Assembly (NCBI GenBank): GCA_030430325.1
Contig: JAUIFR010000004.1
Location: 1 to 38,809, forward strand
DNA from: Bacteroidia bacterium
Lineage (GTDB): Bacteria; Bacteroidota; Bacteroidia; Cytophagales; Cyclobacteriaceae
Reading direction: 5' to 3'
DNA length: 38,809 bases
Made by a program: the position numbers and the translations under genes. Within the stretch, counting starts at the first letter, position 1. Every line of letters starts with the position of its first letter. The notes beneath the pieces are model-generated. The model did no database searches, was not told where the DNA came from, and saw only the letters and a program-made list of their open reading frames with translations. Positions 17,001-28,500 of this stretch are shown here, one piece after another.

Positions 17001-19057
17001 ATGCTCCAACACAAATTCAAAATTGTAATGCTGAATATATTACGGGTTATGCAAAAATTATCAATGCAGGAATTGAAGGCGGGCAAGTTTATGTTGAAAT
17101 ACCTGTAGATGAAGAATATACACCAGAAAAAGTATGTCGAGATTTTTATATCACACAACGAAGAGGTCATATTAGTACAAATTGCAATACTCCAAAGCAG
17201 TTTTTTGGTGGTAGTCAAAATGCCGAAAATTTATTTAAGTCCTTTCAATCCTTTTTTTCCAATCAAAACGATCCAGGTGCATGCAAACATATCAATATTC
17301 AACAATCTTACTTCAGAGTACCTACACCAATTTCCAAAAAAGGAGGTGGGGTCCGAGTAAAAAGATTACTTACTTATGACAAAGGTATTGAAGGGGGACC
17401 GGTCCTTTATGGTAAAGAATATCATTATATAATGAAAGATGATACCACCAAAACCATTCGAAGTAGTGGGGTTGCTGTAAATGAACCCAGTTCGTTTAGA
17501 GAAGAAAATGCCTTAGTAGATGCCGATATTGATCCGGCTAAAACGATCGATGCAAAAATTGTAGGCGGTGATATTCAAAAGGAGTTTGAGGGTCCACTCG
17601 GAGAGAATTTACTACCCGGCCCATCAATTGGCTATCGAAAAGTTACCGTTACTGATATCCATACAGGCAAAAGTACGCCTGGTTTCACAGTGCATGAGTA
17701 TAACACCGCAAAGGATTATCCATTTGAATATAGCTATAATAAAATGGATAGGGAACCCTATATCGATAAAGGTAAAACAGACATGTTTTTTATAACGTTG
17801 GCTGATAATCAGAAAGTTTCACAGGGATTTGTGTTTAGGATCAATGAAATGCACGGAAAACCTAAAAGCCAACATACTTACGGTGGTATTATTAATTCTC
17901 CAGAAGATTTAGGGTCATTGGAGGGAAAAACAGCTAGTGCATCAGCAGTATACGAATATTATCCATACTATGAACCAATCCCAGTTATGGAAAGTTATAC
18001 CGGGGCCATTGAACCCAATTTTATTGGCAAAGAAATGGAGGTTAATGTGAGCCATAAAGCCATAAAGGACCACACCTTTGATAAAAATATAGAAATGGAT
18101 TATACCTTATCATTATTTGGGGTGCCGCCTTTTGTTATACCCATTCCTATCGTGACGGCTGTTCCAAGTTTTCTTTCCAATGAGAATGATTATTATTGCC
18201 ATGTCACCTCAAAAGTAATCCAATACCCTACATTCACCAAATCCGTAACCAAATACAAAGATGGTATTAAACACATCGATGAGAATATTGCTTTTGATAC
18301 CTATACAGGTCGCCCGATACTAGTAAAAAGCTATGATGAGCATAAGGGGATTTATTTGCAGCAGCAGATACCTGCCACATGGGAATACGAGGGTGTTAGG
18401 AATAAATCGATAAATGAAGGGATGAGTTTTAATAATTTACTTAACTACTTTCAGGAAGGTGAAAAAGAATACTTAAAAATTGCTGGAGATGAGGCCACAG
18501 TGTGTGAAGCTATTGATAATTTTTATAAAGGTGACGTATTAGATTTAGGTAACCAGCACCTTTATCATATCCGAGATGTGGATAAGGCAGGAAATGAGAT
18601 TACTATTGAAAGAAGCCAACTGCATAACGGTGGCAACCCTGGAGCACTAATTGCACAAGCAGAAATCTTACGAAGTGGGCTTAGTAATGAGTTGAAAACG
18701 AGCGTTGGGGGAATCACCTTTCATAGTGATGAAGATGACTTTACTAAACCCGTCATTTCGGATGATGATAAAATCGAGGCTACACCATTTACTAGTGACC
18801 TCAACGCAGCACTAGCCGGCGTAAACGGCAATGATGGTTTGCTGAGTTTACTTCCTGGCATATATACCTTTATGGATGTGGCAGCTTTTGCCGGCAATAT
18901 GGACTTTAACTGCCTGGGTGACTTAGCGAGTAAGAACATCAAGGATGTGCAGTTTAGCTACGAAAAAGAGAACGGAACTTTATCACTGAATTTGTTGAGT
19001 TTTTGGATCGAGTGTGAAGCAAATCAGTGGGAGAAAGTTGAAGAAATTGGAAATTAA
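14096..19057 (+). CDS. Large secreted RHS-associated protein (first gene of the RHS locus)
   Basis: A 1653-residue protein with a signal peptide (hydrophobic run ILAFTLIFCLGGLFSASN, mature from about residue 33). Residues about 50-125 carry the signature of large Bacteroidota proteins that accompany RHS genes: MVNLFTGDFTYNLPIMVVPG, FPINLAYQSGIGADQQASW, VGLGWTLNPGAINRQV. It resembles the start of SpvB/TcdB-like shells in function, not in clear homology. Further on, GGQIHVQYEQKDYSYVQNR (near 890) and many short beta strands continue to the C-terminus. There is no transmembrane anchor, no T9SS sorting domain and no recognisable catalytic site. It is followed at 97 bp by a PKD-like gene and then by the RHS gene. 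I infer a structural, shell or surface-complex role. Confidence 0.7.
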   Translation: MMLFQVRTIHRILAFTLIFCLGGLFSASNNAYGIHGGPSQPEFSSFVPASTSEMVNLFTGDFTYNLPIMVVPGPEGSSFPINLAYQSGIGADQQASWVGLGWTLNPGAINRQVQGFPDDYKGANVIYHNKRETNYSLQLGAGASLSAMLNFEAFGADVKQFIKIFTSIFGTNVFSPGGSYTRTYNSGTGFGFQSSASASLLGGIATFSRQWSPGESYSTWSTNFGAALIMNRLMSYGLSKFPTQIDPFYLSTKRTLSNVIMPSSYAFYSTQDIKRPVRSSSHTSKAVKISLGVQGNPFALPVGATVDAFGNYNTYNTVAKEEYDAFGYMYNGLVNNSTDLMDYSLEREIRYRDKLSVLEIPFSAPDYFVCTGNDVAGGFRIFQKNIGDYRPNKVEGNTDIFQAGGEVSLGPNFGAGLDVKTGEQKTSTDAWVTPNTFGDLDQEDEGVIFKFKGDKGGNWLHDSGDGILAAQVNKSAQPSFNINRVMNQGLRSKRSSFIKWNKNQDLINPNSNPYQSFTVVRNDINQWVNRNLAPEGIGTLEINNEEGKRYVYGLPVYTKNFKSINYGLKSVDKYNAVENRKFIYQKDAQERTKIGEEKPYPYAYSYLLTDILSKNYVDRTMNGPSKDDFGAYTRLNYKKPYGDGQSQWFVDRVPYNGLHYMANSLSDARDDLGSMTQSEKEVYFVQSIETKSHVAIFTTADRNDGLASPLGDAAINEGAKGSNKLQKLTKIALYRVEDATQNETTGHWSPNPGVTAIQEVDFNYWNEDNDASQQLCKGLVNGVGDNTAKLTLKSIHFTHHGVEDKSPYVFKYAYPTSNEAPYPQKYSALQQEYQGLADQNPDYNRYLSDGWGFYQKNGAQRHSEMKTWVDQVMTSFDPAAWHLKVIELPSGGQIHVQYEQKDYSYVQNRPVQVMTSITSKMGNRYYLNTTGIGVNTTAEKETLVKLIKDAYINDWRKMYFKFLYNLSGDAPTQIQNCNAEYITGYAKIINAGIEGGQVYVEIPVDEEYTPEKVCRDFYITQRRGHISTNCNTPKQFFGGSQNAENLFKSFQSFFSNQNDPGACKHINIQQSYFRVPTPISKKGGGVRVKRLLTYDKGIEGGPVLYGKEYHYIMKDDTTKTIRSSGVAVNEPSSFREENALVDADIDPAKTIDAKIVGGDIQKEFEGPLGENLLPGPSIGYRKVTVTDIHTGKSTPGFTVHEYNTAKDYPFEYSYNKMDREPYIDKGKTDMFFITLADNQKVSQGFVFRINEMHGKPKSQHTYGGIINSPEDLGSLEGKTASASAVYEYYPYYEPIPVMESYTGAIEPNFIGKEMEVNVSHKAIKDHTFDKNIEMDYTLSLFGVPPFVIPIPIVTAVPSFLSNENDYYCHVTSKVIQYPTFTKSVTKYKDGIKHIDENIAFDTYTGRPILVKSYDEHKGIYLQQQIPATWEYEGVRNKSINEGMSFNNLLNYFQEGEKEYLKIAGDEATVCEAIDNFYKGDVLDLGNQHLYHIRDVDKAGNEITIERSQLHNGGNPGALIAQAEILRSGLSNELKTSVGGITFHSDEDDFTKPVISDDDKIEATPFTSDLNAALAGVNGNDGLLSLLPGIYTFMDVAAFAGNMDFNCLGDLASKNIKDVQFSYEKENGTLSLNLLSFWIECEANQWEKVEEIGN

Positions 19058-19059
19058 TA

Positions 19060-19128
19060 TTAATTGTATTTTGCAGAAATTATTCAATTAAAGTGGCTTT
19101 TTGAATAAAATTTGCAAAATACATTGAA
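19060..19128. repeat. Paired 28-bp quasi-palindromes (69-bp intergenic element)
   Basis: Unit 1 (19060-19087) is centred on GC 19073-19074, core TTGTATTTTGCAGAAATTAT. Unit 2 (19101-19128) is centred on GC 19114-19115, with arms TTGAATAAA and TACATTGAA around ATTTGCAAAA. The spacer is 13 bp and the centres are 41 bp apart. It starts 2 bp after the first RHS-locus gene and ends 25 bp before the next ATG at 19154. Confidence 0.7.
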
Positions 19129-19153
19129 AAATAGGATGATAAATAAACGCATT

Positions 19154-22100
19154 ATGAAATTAGTAAAGTATTGTTTACTTATAATAGTTGTTGGATTTAC
19201 ACAGCAACAAGTACATGCTAAGGGTTATTATATCAAGTGCCAAAACAACGTCGATTGTTTTAACCCAGAACCTGGAGTGCCCTATACCTATTTATTAGAT
19301 ATTTCTGATGATCTTTATGGTGGCTGTACGGATGCAGAACTTCCTATCCCAAGTACAGTAACATGGCTTCTTCCTCCAGGTGTAATAGATGATGTAGAGA
19401 TTTTAAATGGGGGGCATCGTAAAATTACTTGGAAAAATGTGATAGATAACCCTAAGCTTAATCTATGGTACTCCTTTATAAATCCATGCCCTGATCCGGC
19501 AGGTGAATATACTGCAAATATTGATATTCAGTATCAGTGTAATTTCAATTTAAATTTTCAAGTAACACCTGTGGGGCCAATTAGCCTTTGCCCAGGTGAT
19601 ACAGAAACATTAAGCGCCAATGGTAATTATAACCAATATAATTATCAATGGATGAAAGATGGTGAAGAACTAGATGGTCAGAATGGGTCGCAACTTGTAG
19701 TGAGTAGTGCTGGAAATTACTCATTAAAATTAATTGATCCCAATACACAGTGTACCGAAACATCTAATAATACAGTTAATGTAACGATGAAGTCAAAACC
19801 TGCCCCTCCTTTAATACCCAATCAAGATTTACCAGATATCTGTGAGGATAGTGATGTGCTGCTGAAGATAAGCAACCCTAATAACAACTATATTTATAAG
19901 TGGTATAAGGAAGAAAATGGAGAATTTGTTTATAAGGGAAGTGGTACAGAATATTTAGCAACTAGTGAGGGAACCTACCGAGCAGTAGCAGTTAATCAAA
20001 GCCAATGTGGAAGTAATCCTTCTGCATCTATTTCAATAATTTATGCTCCTGTACCAGATGAGGTTGTTTTGCCAGCAAATCGATTTATGTACCATACCAT
20101 TGAAGGTCCAATTGAAAACCTCATACCAGGGTTAGAGTACATTTATACTTATACTATAAAAGATAATCAGGATTGGCCTCCTGAGGACTGTATGCCTGTA
20201 TTTGAAACAGTTGATTTATATATGAAGGGCCACCAAAGTGCAGTGTTTTTTGATAACAACAAAATTAAGGTTGTGTGGAATGACGTTAATGCTGTCAAGT
20301 ATGTTGGTTTAGAATATCAGTTGCAAGATGTCCCACCCGATATGTGTTATAAAGATCAGGACAAAGACCAACTCTTTGTAAAATTATTACCGCCTTATGA
20401 GTGTGAGATATATACACCACCATGTGATATTGATCAGCCTTCTATTATTAGTCCAAATAATGATGTAGCTGTTTGTAATGAACAGTACCCAAATGGCTAT
20501 CAATTGATTGCATCACCAGGTAATATGGATAAATATTACTGGTATAACTACGGCAACTATATGGGCACTACAAACACTTCTACATATTACGCCCAGAGTA
20601 CTGGAAGCTGGACAGTTAAAGTAAAAGAAGGAAATTGTATTAGTGATGCATCAGCATCACGCGGGGTCACGTTAAATGCTAACCCTAACGCATATATTGA
20701 GGGCATTTGGACAGAAAAACACACTTGTGAGGGTGAACCTGTTGTTCTAACGGCTCCATATTCACCAAATTATTCATATAAATGGTACCACAATAATGGC
20801 AACCAACCTGTAGGTACAGAGCATACTTATGAGGTGAGCCAACTCAATCAAAGTGGAACTTATCAAGTTGAAATTACCTCTATCAACACCAATTGTAGTG
20901 ATGATTCAGAAATAGTGACTGTGTATGTTCACCCTATTCCTAATATTCAGAACATGCAGCTGAACCCAAATTTACTTCAAGCAGAAGTCACTAAACTTAC
21001 AGCCAGTATTAACCCAGTTGCTAACGCTGCTGAATACTTATTCAGTTGGGGGGATGGGTATACTACAAGCACAATACAAAATAACGCTATGCATATTTAT
21101 CAATCACCAGGTATCTATACCATAAAAATTAAGGTTACCACAGATAAGGGCTGCGAAAAAGAAGAAACGATGGGTGAAGTGACTGTTTATGGACCGCTTT
21201 GTGAATGGAAAATTCCAGAAGGGATGAATGGGCAATTTATGAAGGATAAAGCTACTGGGCTAATTGTATGGGAGGATAACAACTGTAATAGGCTTTATTT
21301 TATGCCTTGTATCAAAGAAAATGGTCAGGCATTTGAATGGCCAGAGGTAGTTTCGGTATCAGCAAGCACCATTTATGATGAGTGGGATTATACGGATGAG
21401 AACTTTCAATTACAGGGTGTACAAACACCGAATGAGGCAAATAATTTTGAACGAGCAAAGTCTGGTAAATGGCGTACAAAAGAAAGCTATGCTTATAAAA
21501 CAGAGATTAATAACGATGCTATTCCAGCTATTGCAGGGCACTTTGGGCTCGAATTGTTCAATTGGCAGCATGGTGCTTCCAATAACCCCAAAAAATGGAT
21601 CAAAGCGACGCAGGTTGAGTCATACTCTCCACACGGGAATGCTATACAAGAGCATAATGCTCTGAATATTAGTACATCTGCAAAGTTTGGTTACAATAAT
21701 TACTTTCCCACAGTGCTTGCAAATAATGCTAGTAAAGATGAGGTATACTTTGAAAGCTTTGAGATGCTCTATGGGCAGGCTCCTAATCAAATGTTGGAAT
21801 ATAGTCACCCCTATAATAGTGATGAAATTGATATTGAAACCTCGCCATTGCTTGCCCATTCTGGTAGAAATGGCGTTCAGCTTAATAATGGCCAAGAATT
21901 TACACTACCAGCATTCAAGTTAAGTAGTAAAACTGCAAGCAAAGGCTTAAAAGTGAAACTTTGGGTACAAGTAGTCAATGAATTTGTAGGTAAATTGCCT
22001 ACTGAGCTTTATATCAAACTTAAAAAAGGAAATAATTATCAACAAAAGAAGTTCTATGCTAATGTGGTATCGTCAGTTGGCTTCTGGACACTTGTTGAAA

Positions 22101-22399
22101 TGTACATAGATGATTTTGAGTCGATCGGTGTAGGTCAGGAGTATCAACCTGTATTGATGTACGACCGGATTCATCTTTATTTTGATGATATACTGGTTAA
22201 GCCAGTAGATGCCCAAGTGACTAGTTTTGTATATGATACCAAAACACTTCGGTTACTAACACAATTCGATGATCAACATTTTGGTACATACTATCATTAT
22301 AATTTGGAAGGGAAGCTAATCAGAAAGTCTATCGAAACGGAAAGAGGTAAAAAGACAGTGCAAGAGACACACTATCATGTACCAGATAAAGAAAACTAG
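19154..22399 (+). CDS. Large secreted Ig/PKD-like protein (second gene of the RHS locus)
   Basis: A protein of about 1081 residues. The chosen ATG 19154 gives the signal peptide MKLVKYCLLIIVVGFTQQ; ATG 19136 is possible. A TTG farther upstream lies within the palindromic element and is rejected. Several Ig-like modules of about 90 residues with paired cysteines occupy the first 550 residues (for example SLCPGDTETLSANG, YNYQWMKDGEELDGQ). A PKD domain follows (LFSWGDGYTTSTIQ, HIYQSPGIYTIKIKVTT). The C-terminal part has a carbohydrate-binding-like segment (LPAFKLSSKTASKGLKVKLW) and ends with one YD-like unit, FGTYYHYNLEGKLIRKSIET then TERGKKTVQETHYH, as in other Bacteroidota RHS-linked proteins. 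No sorting domain is present. It sits between the two other large genes, probably in one operon, and likely provides extended binding modules. Confidence 0.7.
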   Translation: MKLVKYCLLIIVVGFTQQQVHAKGYYIKCQNNVDCFNPEPGVPYTYLLDISDDLYGGCTDAELPIPSTVTWLLPPGVIDDVEILNGGHRKITWKNVIDNPKLNLWYSFINPCPDPAGEYTANIDIQYQCNFNLNFQVTPVGPISLCPGDTETLSANGNYNQYNYQWMKDGEELDGQNGSQLVVSSAGNYSLKLIDPNTQCTETSNNTVNVTMKSKPAPPLIPNQDLPDICEDSDVLLKISNPNNNYIYKWYKEENGEFVYKGSGTEYLATSEGTYRAVAVNQSQCGSNPSASISIIYAPVPDEVVLPANRFMYHTIEGPIENLIPGLEYIYTYTIKDNQDWPPEDCMPVFETVDLYMKGHQSAVFFDNNKIKVVWNDVNAVKYVGLEYQLQDVPPDMCYKDQDKDQLFVKLLPPYECEIYTPPCDIDQPSIISPNNDVAVCNEQYPNGYQLIASPGNMDKYYWYNYGNYMGTTNTSTYYAQSTGSWTVKVKEGNCISDASASRGVTLNANPNAYIEGIWTEKHTCEGEPVVLTAPYSPNYSYKWYHNNGNQPVGTEHTYEVSQLNQSGTYQVEITSINTNCSDDSEIVTVYVHPIPNIQNMQLNPNLLQAEVTKLTASINPVANAAEYLFSWGDGYTTSTIQNNAMHIYQSPGIYTIKIKVTTDKGCEKEETMGEVTVYGPLCEWKIPEGMNGQFMKDKATGLIVWEDNNCNRLYFMPCIKENGQAFEWPEVVSVSASTIYDEWDYTDENFQLQGVQTPNEANNFERAKSGKWRTKESYAYKTEINNDAIPAIAGHFGLELFNWQHGASNNPKKWIKATQVESYSPHGNAIQEHNALNISTSAKFGYNNYFPTVLANNASKDEVYFESFEMLYGQAPNQMLEYSHPYNSDEIDIETSPLLAHSGRNGVQLNNGQEFTLPAFKLSSKTASKGLKVKLWVQVVNEFVGKLPTELYIKLKKGNNYQQKKFYANVVSSVGFWTLVEMYIDDFESIGVGQEYQPVLMYDRIHLYFDDILVKPVDAQVTSFVYDTKTLRLLTQFDDQHFGTYYHYNLEGKLIRKSIETERGKKTVQETHYHVPDKEN

Positions 22400-22520
22400 A
22401 ATTGAATTTTAATAAGAAAAATTCTTAGAAAAAGACAATAAAATATTCAAAAAAAAGGATTTATAGGATTTTTTGAAGAAAAAAATCTTAAAAAAATACA
22501 AAGAATAAAAGCTTACAGAG
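22400..22520. other. A/T-rich spacer with an inverted repeat before the RHS gene
   Basis: TTCAAAAAA (22446-22454) and TTTTTTGAA (22469-22477) form a perfect 9-bp inverted repeat. An upstream TAAGAAAAATTCTTA can also pair. No TAnnTTTG promoter is visible. The sequence could pause transcription between the second and third gene or simply be a spacer. Confidence 0.3.
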
Positions 22521-25500
22521 ATGTTACATAAATTCAGATTGCCCCTAATTCTATTCATGGTCTTTCATATAACCAGCCTCTTTGGTTTAGAACCATGTTT
22601 TGATTTAATCGTAAAGTTTCACAATGATGTGCAGTCCATCTGTGGGCCAACCCAAGTAACACAAATGGATGTTGCTAAGTTTGAGCTTTGTGGTGAATGG
22701 AATGAGGACGAGGAGCCTGGTTCAACTGCTAACTACTATTTTTGGTATTTGGATAATGAGCTACTACTAAAAGTAAAAGCAGATGGAGAAGACTACAAAA
22801 GTCCCGTAGGTGTATATTTTAATGTAGCACCGGGGGAGTATCAAGTGAGATGTGTGGCAGTATTTCTTGATAATAACTGTATTGCCATGGGGCCAAGTTT
22901 AGAGAAAACTGTGATGGTATTGGAGCACCCGTGTTATGAGTTAGGTGGACCTCAAATTACAGCGCCGCAGGAGGTCAATGTAGGAGAAACACATGAAATT
23001 AAAATTAATTTAGTAAAAAATCCAGGAACGTATACTTGGAATTCACCAAGTGGCGTAACCTTTGATCCTGACCCACCAGTAGGCACTACATTAAATGTAA
23101 CATTTAATGAGGCAGGCAATTTTGTGTTTACGGCTAACCCAAATAACCCGGACTGTGAGCCAATAAAAATACCCATTACAGCATGTGACCCTACACCCAG
23201 CTTAACCATGTCTGAAGAACTACCACTTGAGAATGGCAAATATGTTATTTGTGGTGATTTGAATCTAGATATTAACCTAAATGGGGTGGCGAACCCTGTG
23301 ACTGCTTTTGAATGGGAGTATCCACAAGAATTTATTCAGCAAGAGGCCCCTACTCAATTAAAGTTACATTTTAATCAACCAGGGATTTATCAAGTCAAGG
23401 CTAAAAGCCTTGTGAATGGATGTAATGACTTGGTACTAAATTTTGATGTAAGGCCGGCTTATGATGAAGGATCTATTACATATGTGTTAGGCAATAGGGT
23501 AATTTGTGAAGACGACTTACAACATGTTACCTATGTTGTACAGGGAGCAGAAGGAGCAGATAAATATATTTGGGACCTTCCCGAAAATATTGATGCAGTT
23601 CTTGCCAATGGGCAACAGAATATTGCTAAGATCAAATTTTTAGTAGATGGGGTCTTTGTTTTTACAGTTACACCAGAGAAAGACGGTTGTTTAGGTGAAC
23701 CTTATCAATTTTATGTTATAAAAGGCTCTCAGAAAGAGGCTAGTAAAGAGCGAGATCATGAAGAGCTTTTAGCAAACGATCACATGCATTTATTTTTAAA
23801 TGCATGCGATGAGCAGGCTACTACTTGCTATCAGTACCGCAATCTCAAAAAGATTGCCGTTTATGCTATTCTTGATTTAGGGGATATCTATAATGAAGGT
23901 ATAGCCACTGATCAAAATGATCCTAAATACTTTGAAACCACCGTTTCGCTTGAACTGACTAGAGATTATTATAAAAATGACCCCTATTTAAACCAGCCTC
24001 TAATCAATCAAGTGGATCTATTCATTTCTAATAATCAACCATCCCATTATTATAAATTAGAATTAACCGAAGATATCAGCAATTTAAGGCATCTTGAAGC
24101 TAAAATTGCAAACTATAACACAACGGATAATGTAACAGACCAAGTAAGGCTGCGATTTTATTATGAAGAAGATTTTGAGATAGAAGGATTTCGCTATGAA
24201 GTCTCCAACATCGATGCTCAAAATACGGATCAATGGACGACAACCTTTACTTGGGATGCCACTTGTAAAGGGGAATCACCAGAGTTTGACTTCCAATTAC
24301 CATCTGCTTATCAAGTACAGTATTTAAGGGTGTATGAAGGGCAAAATATTAATACCATACTTAACAATAATTCGAGTGAAGCCTGGGTAGTTGCCAGTGA
24401 TATGATAACCAGCTCTGGGGAACCAACATTAGAGGTTGTACTTGGAGAAGGCACTGGCCAATATGCATTTAGAGTGCGGCCTATCGGGCATATGCCTCGA
24501 GGTGCAGCCAATGCTGATAATATTGGCTTTTGGTCATATTATTCTTTCAACTATACCCAGCCAGATGATGATAAAAACTGGATTTATAGCAGAGTATTTA
24601 CAGAAAAAAATAAGCATGGAGAGCAATTAACCTTTGCCAATGGGTTAATGCAAACTAGTCAGACTCAAGGTCGACTAAAAAGTAATAAAAGAGTAGTAGC
24701 AAATCAAACCTACTTAGATTATGCTGGTAGGCCTGTATTGCAAAGTTTGCCTATCCCTATTAAAGAAGGAAATTTTGGGGAGCTTGGCTACCGCACAGGC
24801 TTATTAAAGAAAATTGTTAATGAGAATAATACAGAACCGTTTTTAGTTGAACATTATGATGCAGACGATAAAGTTCTATTACCAGATCCTGCAATAGATA
24901 TTTCTGGATACTACAGTGGTAAAAATGATAACATAAATATAAATGAGGGTGTGCCTAGTGCGGAAGGGTATCCATACTCAAGAATTGTATATAAAAGCGA
25001 TGGTAGTGGCAGAGTAAGTAAGCAAAGTGGAGTTGGGTATACTCATTCACTCATTGGAGGTAAGGTAGTGAGTAGCTACTATGGTGGGGTGGCTCAAGAT
25101 GAGCTCGACCGAATATTCGGTAACTTAGCTCCACAAGCAAAGAATGTCCAGAAAGTAGCCCAAGTCGACCAAAATGGTACGGCATCAGTATCATATATAG
25201 ATAAGTCAGGAAAGGCTATTGCCACTGCACTTTCAATTGGCCAAGACAGCCAACTTGAGGAGCTTAAAAGTAAAGAAAGCTATGAAATTAATGAATTAAT
25301 AAATGATAATATACCGTTTGGTGCTTGGGGGTATAGAGCAGAAAAGCCAATTGTATTTACGACTCCACGTGAAGTGGATATTAAATATACCTTGTCAGTA
25401 GAATCAATAGAGGGAATTTGTAATTTGGATTGTAAAACGTGTGATTATCAGCTCATTTTTTACAAACACAATATCGATAACCCGGAATTATCAGGGCCAA

Positions 25501-28500
25501 TTGGGCAACCTATAGATATCGACCCAGCGGATTGTGGTCAAAACGCAGCACAACAGTTTAATTTTGATAATATATCATTTGATGCGGGAAGTTATGTGAT
25601 CGAAAAGCGAATCGAAACGCTTACTGTCAATGAAAATTCGGATCAATTATACCTTAAAGAGTATTTAATCGAGCTAAAAACAAATATTGAGCAGCAAATT
25701 AGCCCTATTTACTCCATGCTTTATGCCGAACTTGATCTTGGACCTGATGCATTTTATAATTTCATTGAGCAGCAAGGGTATATGTTAGAAGAAGATAGTG
25801 AAGGCAATCAATATTACGAGGTTGAACTTGCTTGTAATGAATATGTAAAAATACCATTTGTGGATGCTTGCCCTCAAGTTACATCATGCGACGAGGCTGC
25901 AAATTTCGAGCAGTATTTTGAAGATTATTGGAATGAAAATAACCACCCTGAATATACTGGTACAACAGATATTGATGGGATAAGTTATCTCACATTTATG
26001 CTCCCAGATCAGTTTTTGCCTGGAGAGCTAAACACGATGCTACATAATCTGAAAGCGGAGGAGTACATGAGCTGTCAAACACTTTGGGACTTATGGAGTG
26101 GTTTTACAAGTTCCTATCATGATAGTTTTACCAATGAATTTGATGAAAATGATTTGGAAATACCAGCTGATATGCCACCTGATGCCAAAATACCAGATAT
26201 TTTGGCAGAATATGAGTTCATTCCCCTTAATGAGCTATTCACAAAAGTAGGGTCATTTATTGAGCTTGAAGTAGTAGATGATGAGCAGCATTATGGATTA
26301 AGGTTTGAAAATATATATACTTCAAAAGCCCAGGAAAATATGACACTGGCTTACAGGCAATTTTATTTCAATATCGAGGATGATGAGCACGGCCAAGTTA
26401 TGAAGTCAATAATGGATGTGGTGCTTCAAGAGCAAGGTATTGAGATTCCAGTAGATAACCCTGGTTATGTAACTGCATTTGGCACGTTAGATTTTTATTT
26501 AAAAAATTATATCTATCACTCGATTAGGCAAGGTATTGAGCACGAACCGCTCACAGAAGAGGAAGTTAAGGGTATGGCTGAATTAGTCAAGTTTAAGGCC
26601 AAAAAGTTTTGTGAATATCGAGAAGAGGAGTTCAGACAAGCTGTAATAAATAGTTTGGTGCAGCAAAACCCAGCGCTTAAAATCGAGAATTATCAGGTGT
26701 TCTTTGAAGAAAATCTCCAAAAATATTATGGGTCATATAACCCTGGAACTAATGCAAGTGATTATGACATCAGTCAGTGTGAAATTGATGCCATAGCATG
26801 GGGCGCAGTAGAAAATTGCTATAATTATGCTGATATCACTCTTCTCGGAAATTTCCCTAATTTCCAACTTGGTACACCTGAGGAGCTTGAAAACTTGAAA
26901 AAAATACTTACACATAAATTTGAGCTAACAGTAAAAAATGGGAATGCAACTTGTGAAGCTGGAGAAGATAAAAAACTGGTTTTTGGATCCTTTGAGCCTA
27001 ATAATCCAACACCAACATTAGATGCGTTTTTAGAAGGTTTTGAGTTTGGAGTATTGCCAAAAGGGTATAATGAGCAAGAGGTAAGTGGCACATTTATTGT
27101 TACAAATACAGCAGATGGTACAAATGTTGATAATAGTTTTGGTTGGGCATTGCAGCAAGTAAATATTGCGAATGAAGAAGGCCCATTCTTGGTTAAATTT
27201 AATATTCCTGGTGATGGGCCACATATAATTCCTGTTGCAATTCTTGATAACTTTCAGGTTAATAAGTCCATCGTTATAGATGGTTTTACTCAACCTGGAG
27301 CTAACGCCAGTCAGTTAAAAATAGTCATTCAAGGTGAATTAATAAATGAAAATGCGGCTCCGAACATTAATTTTAATCAGGCAATTATTCGAGGTTTACA
27401 TTTCAAGCATTTTAACTTAGTGATTGGTGGTGCTAACTCGAAAATCATTAATAATTATTTCACCAAAGAGATTACAGAAAATGCAGAAAACTGGCCTACT
27501 GCTATCCGAATTCTTAATGCAGAGCAAACCACGGTCCAAGGCAATGTGTATGTAGATGAGAAAATGGGGCAATTTGATGCAAGTATAACCAGCGGTGTTT
27601 ATGGATACAAATCAGATCATTTATTGATTGGGGGTGATTTACCTAATGAGCAAAATATATTTTATGGGTCAGCAATTAGCTTCGCAGGAGGGTTTTATAA
27701 TAAAATACAGCAGAATAGATTTTGCAGGTATAAGGCTAAACGTGGTATATATCTTTCAAATGGTGGAGGCGAAGATGCTAATTTCAATAAAGAAGCACCT
27801 AATGTAACAAATATTGAATGGGTTAATGGGCATATAAAGGTTAGTGGTACATCTGAAGTTGGGGATGTTATTGAAGTATTTTATACCAACCGAACCAAAT
27901 CTGGGATGTACTACCTTGGAGAAACAACTGCCGCAAATGGAACTTGGGAGTTGTCTGGTATCAACCCTATGGAAGGGTTTGTTTTCATCGCAACAGCAAC
28001 AGATGGGCAAAATAATACTTCTGAGTTTAGCAATGTATACCCTTCTATCACTTGTTCTCCAAACTTTACAATTTGCTTCAAATTCACGGACCCCATTGAA
28101 TATGAAGATGTACCTATTGAGATGCAACCCTATATCGAATCACCAATTGTAAGCTGTGAAGATGAGATCAAAAAAATCATCAAACATAGCCTCATTACAC
28201 TAAAGCAGCAGGTAATAAACAAAAAACAAACAGAATATGCGGATAAGTATCGCCAGAAATGCTATGTGGATTTCCAGGATAATACAGAATTAATCTATGA
28301 CTTGGGTACATACCACTATACGCTCTACTATTATGATCGAGCGGGGAATTTAGTGAAAACCGTTCCTCCAAAAGGGGTCAATTTACAAGATCCCGACAAT
28401 CATGCCTTATCCACTACTTATGAATACAATAGCTTGGGTCAGCTCAAAGCACAGGAGTCACCTGATGGAGGCAAGACGAACTTCGCCTACGATGACTTAG

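Noticed and set aside
25363-25374. CTCCACGTGAAG inside the giant RHS gene, resembling the centre of a parS site
   Set aside because: Only the CACGTG core with partial arms matches TGTTTCACGTGAAACA; it is coding sequence with several mismatches, so not called parS.
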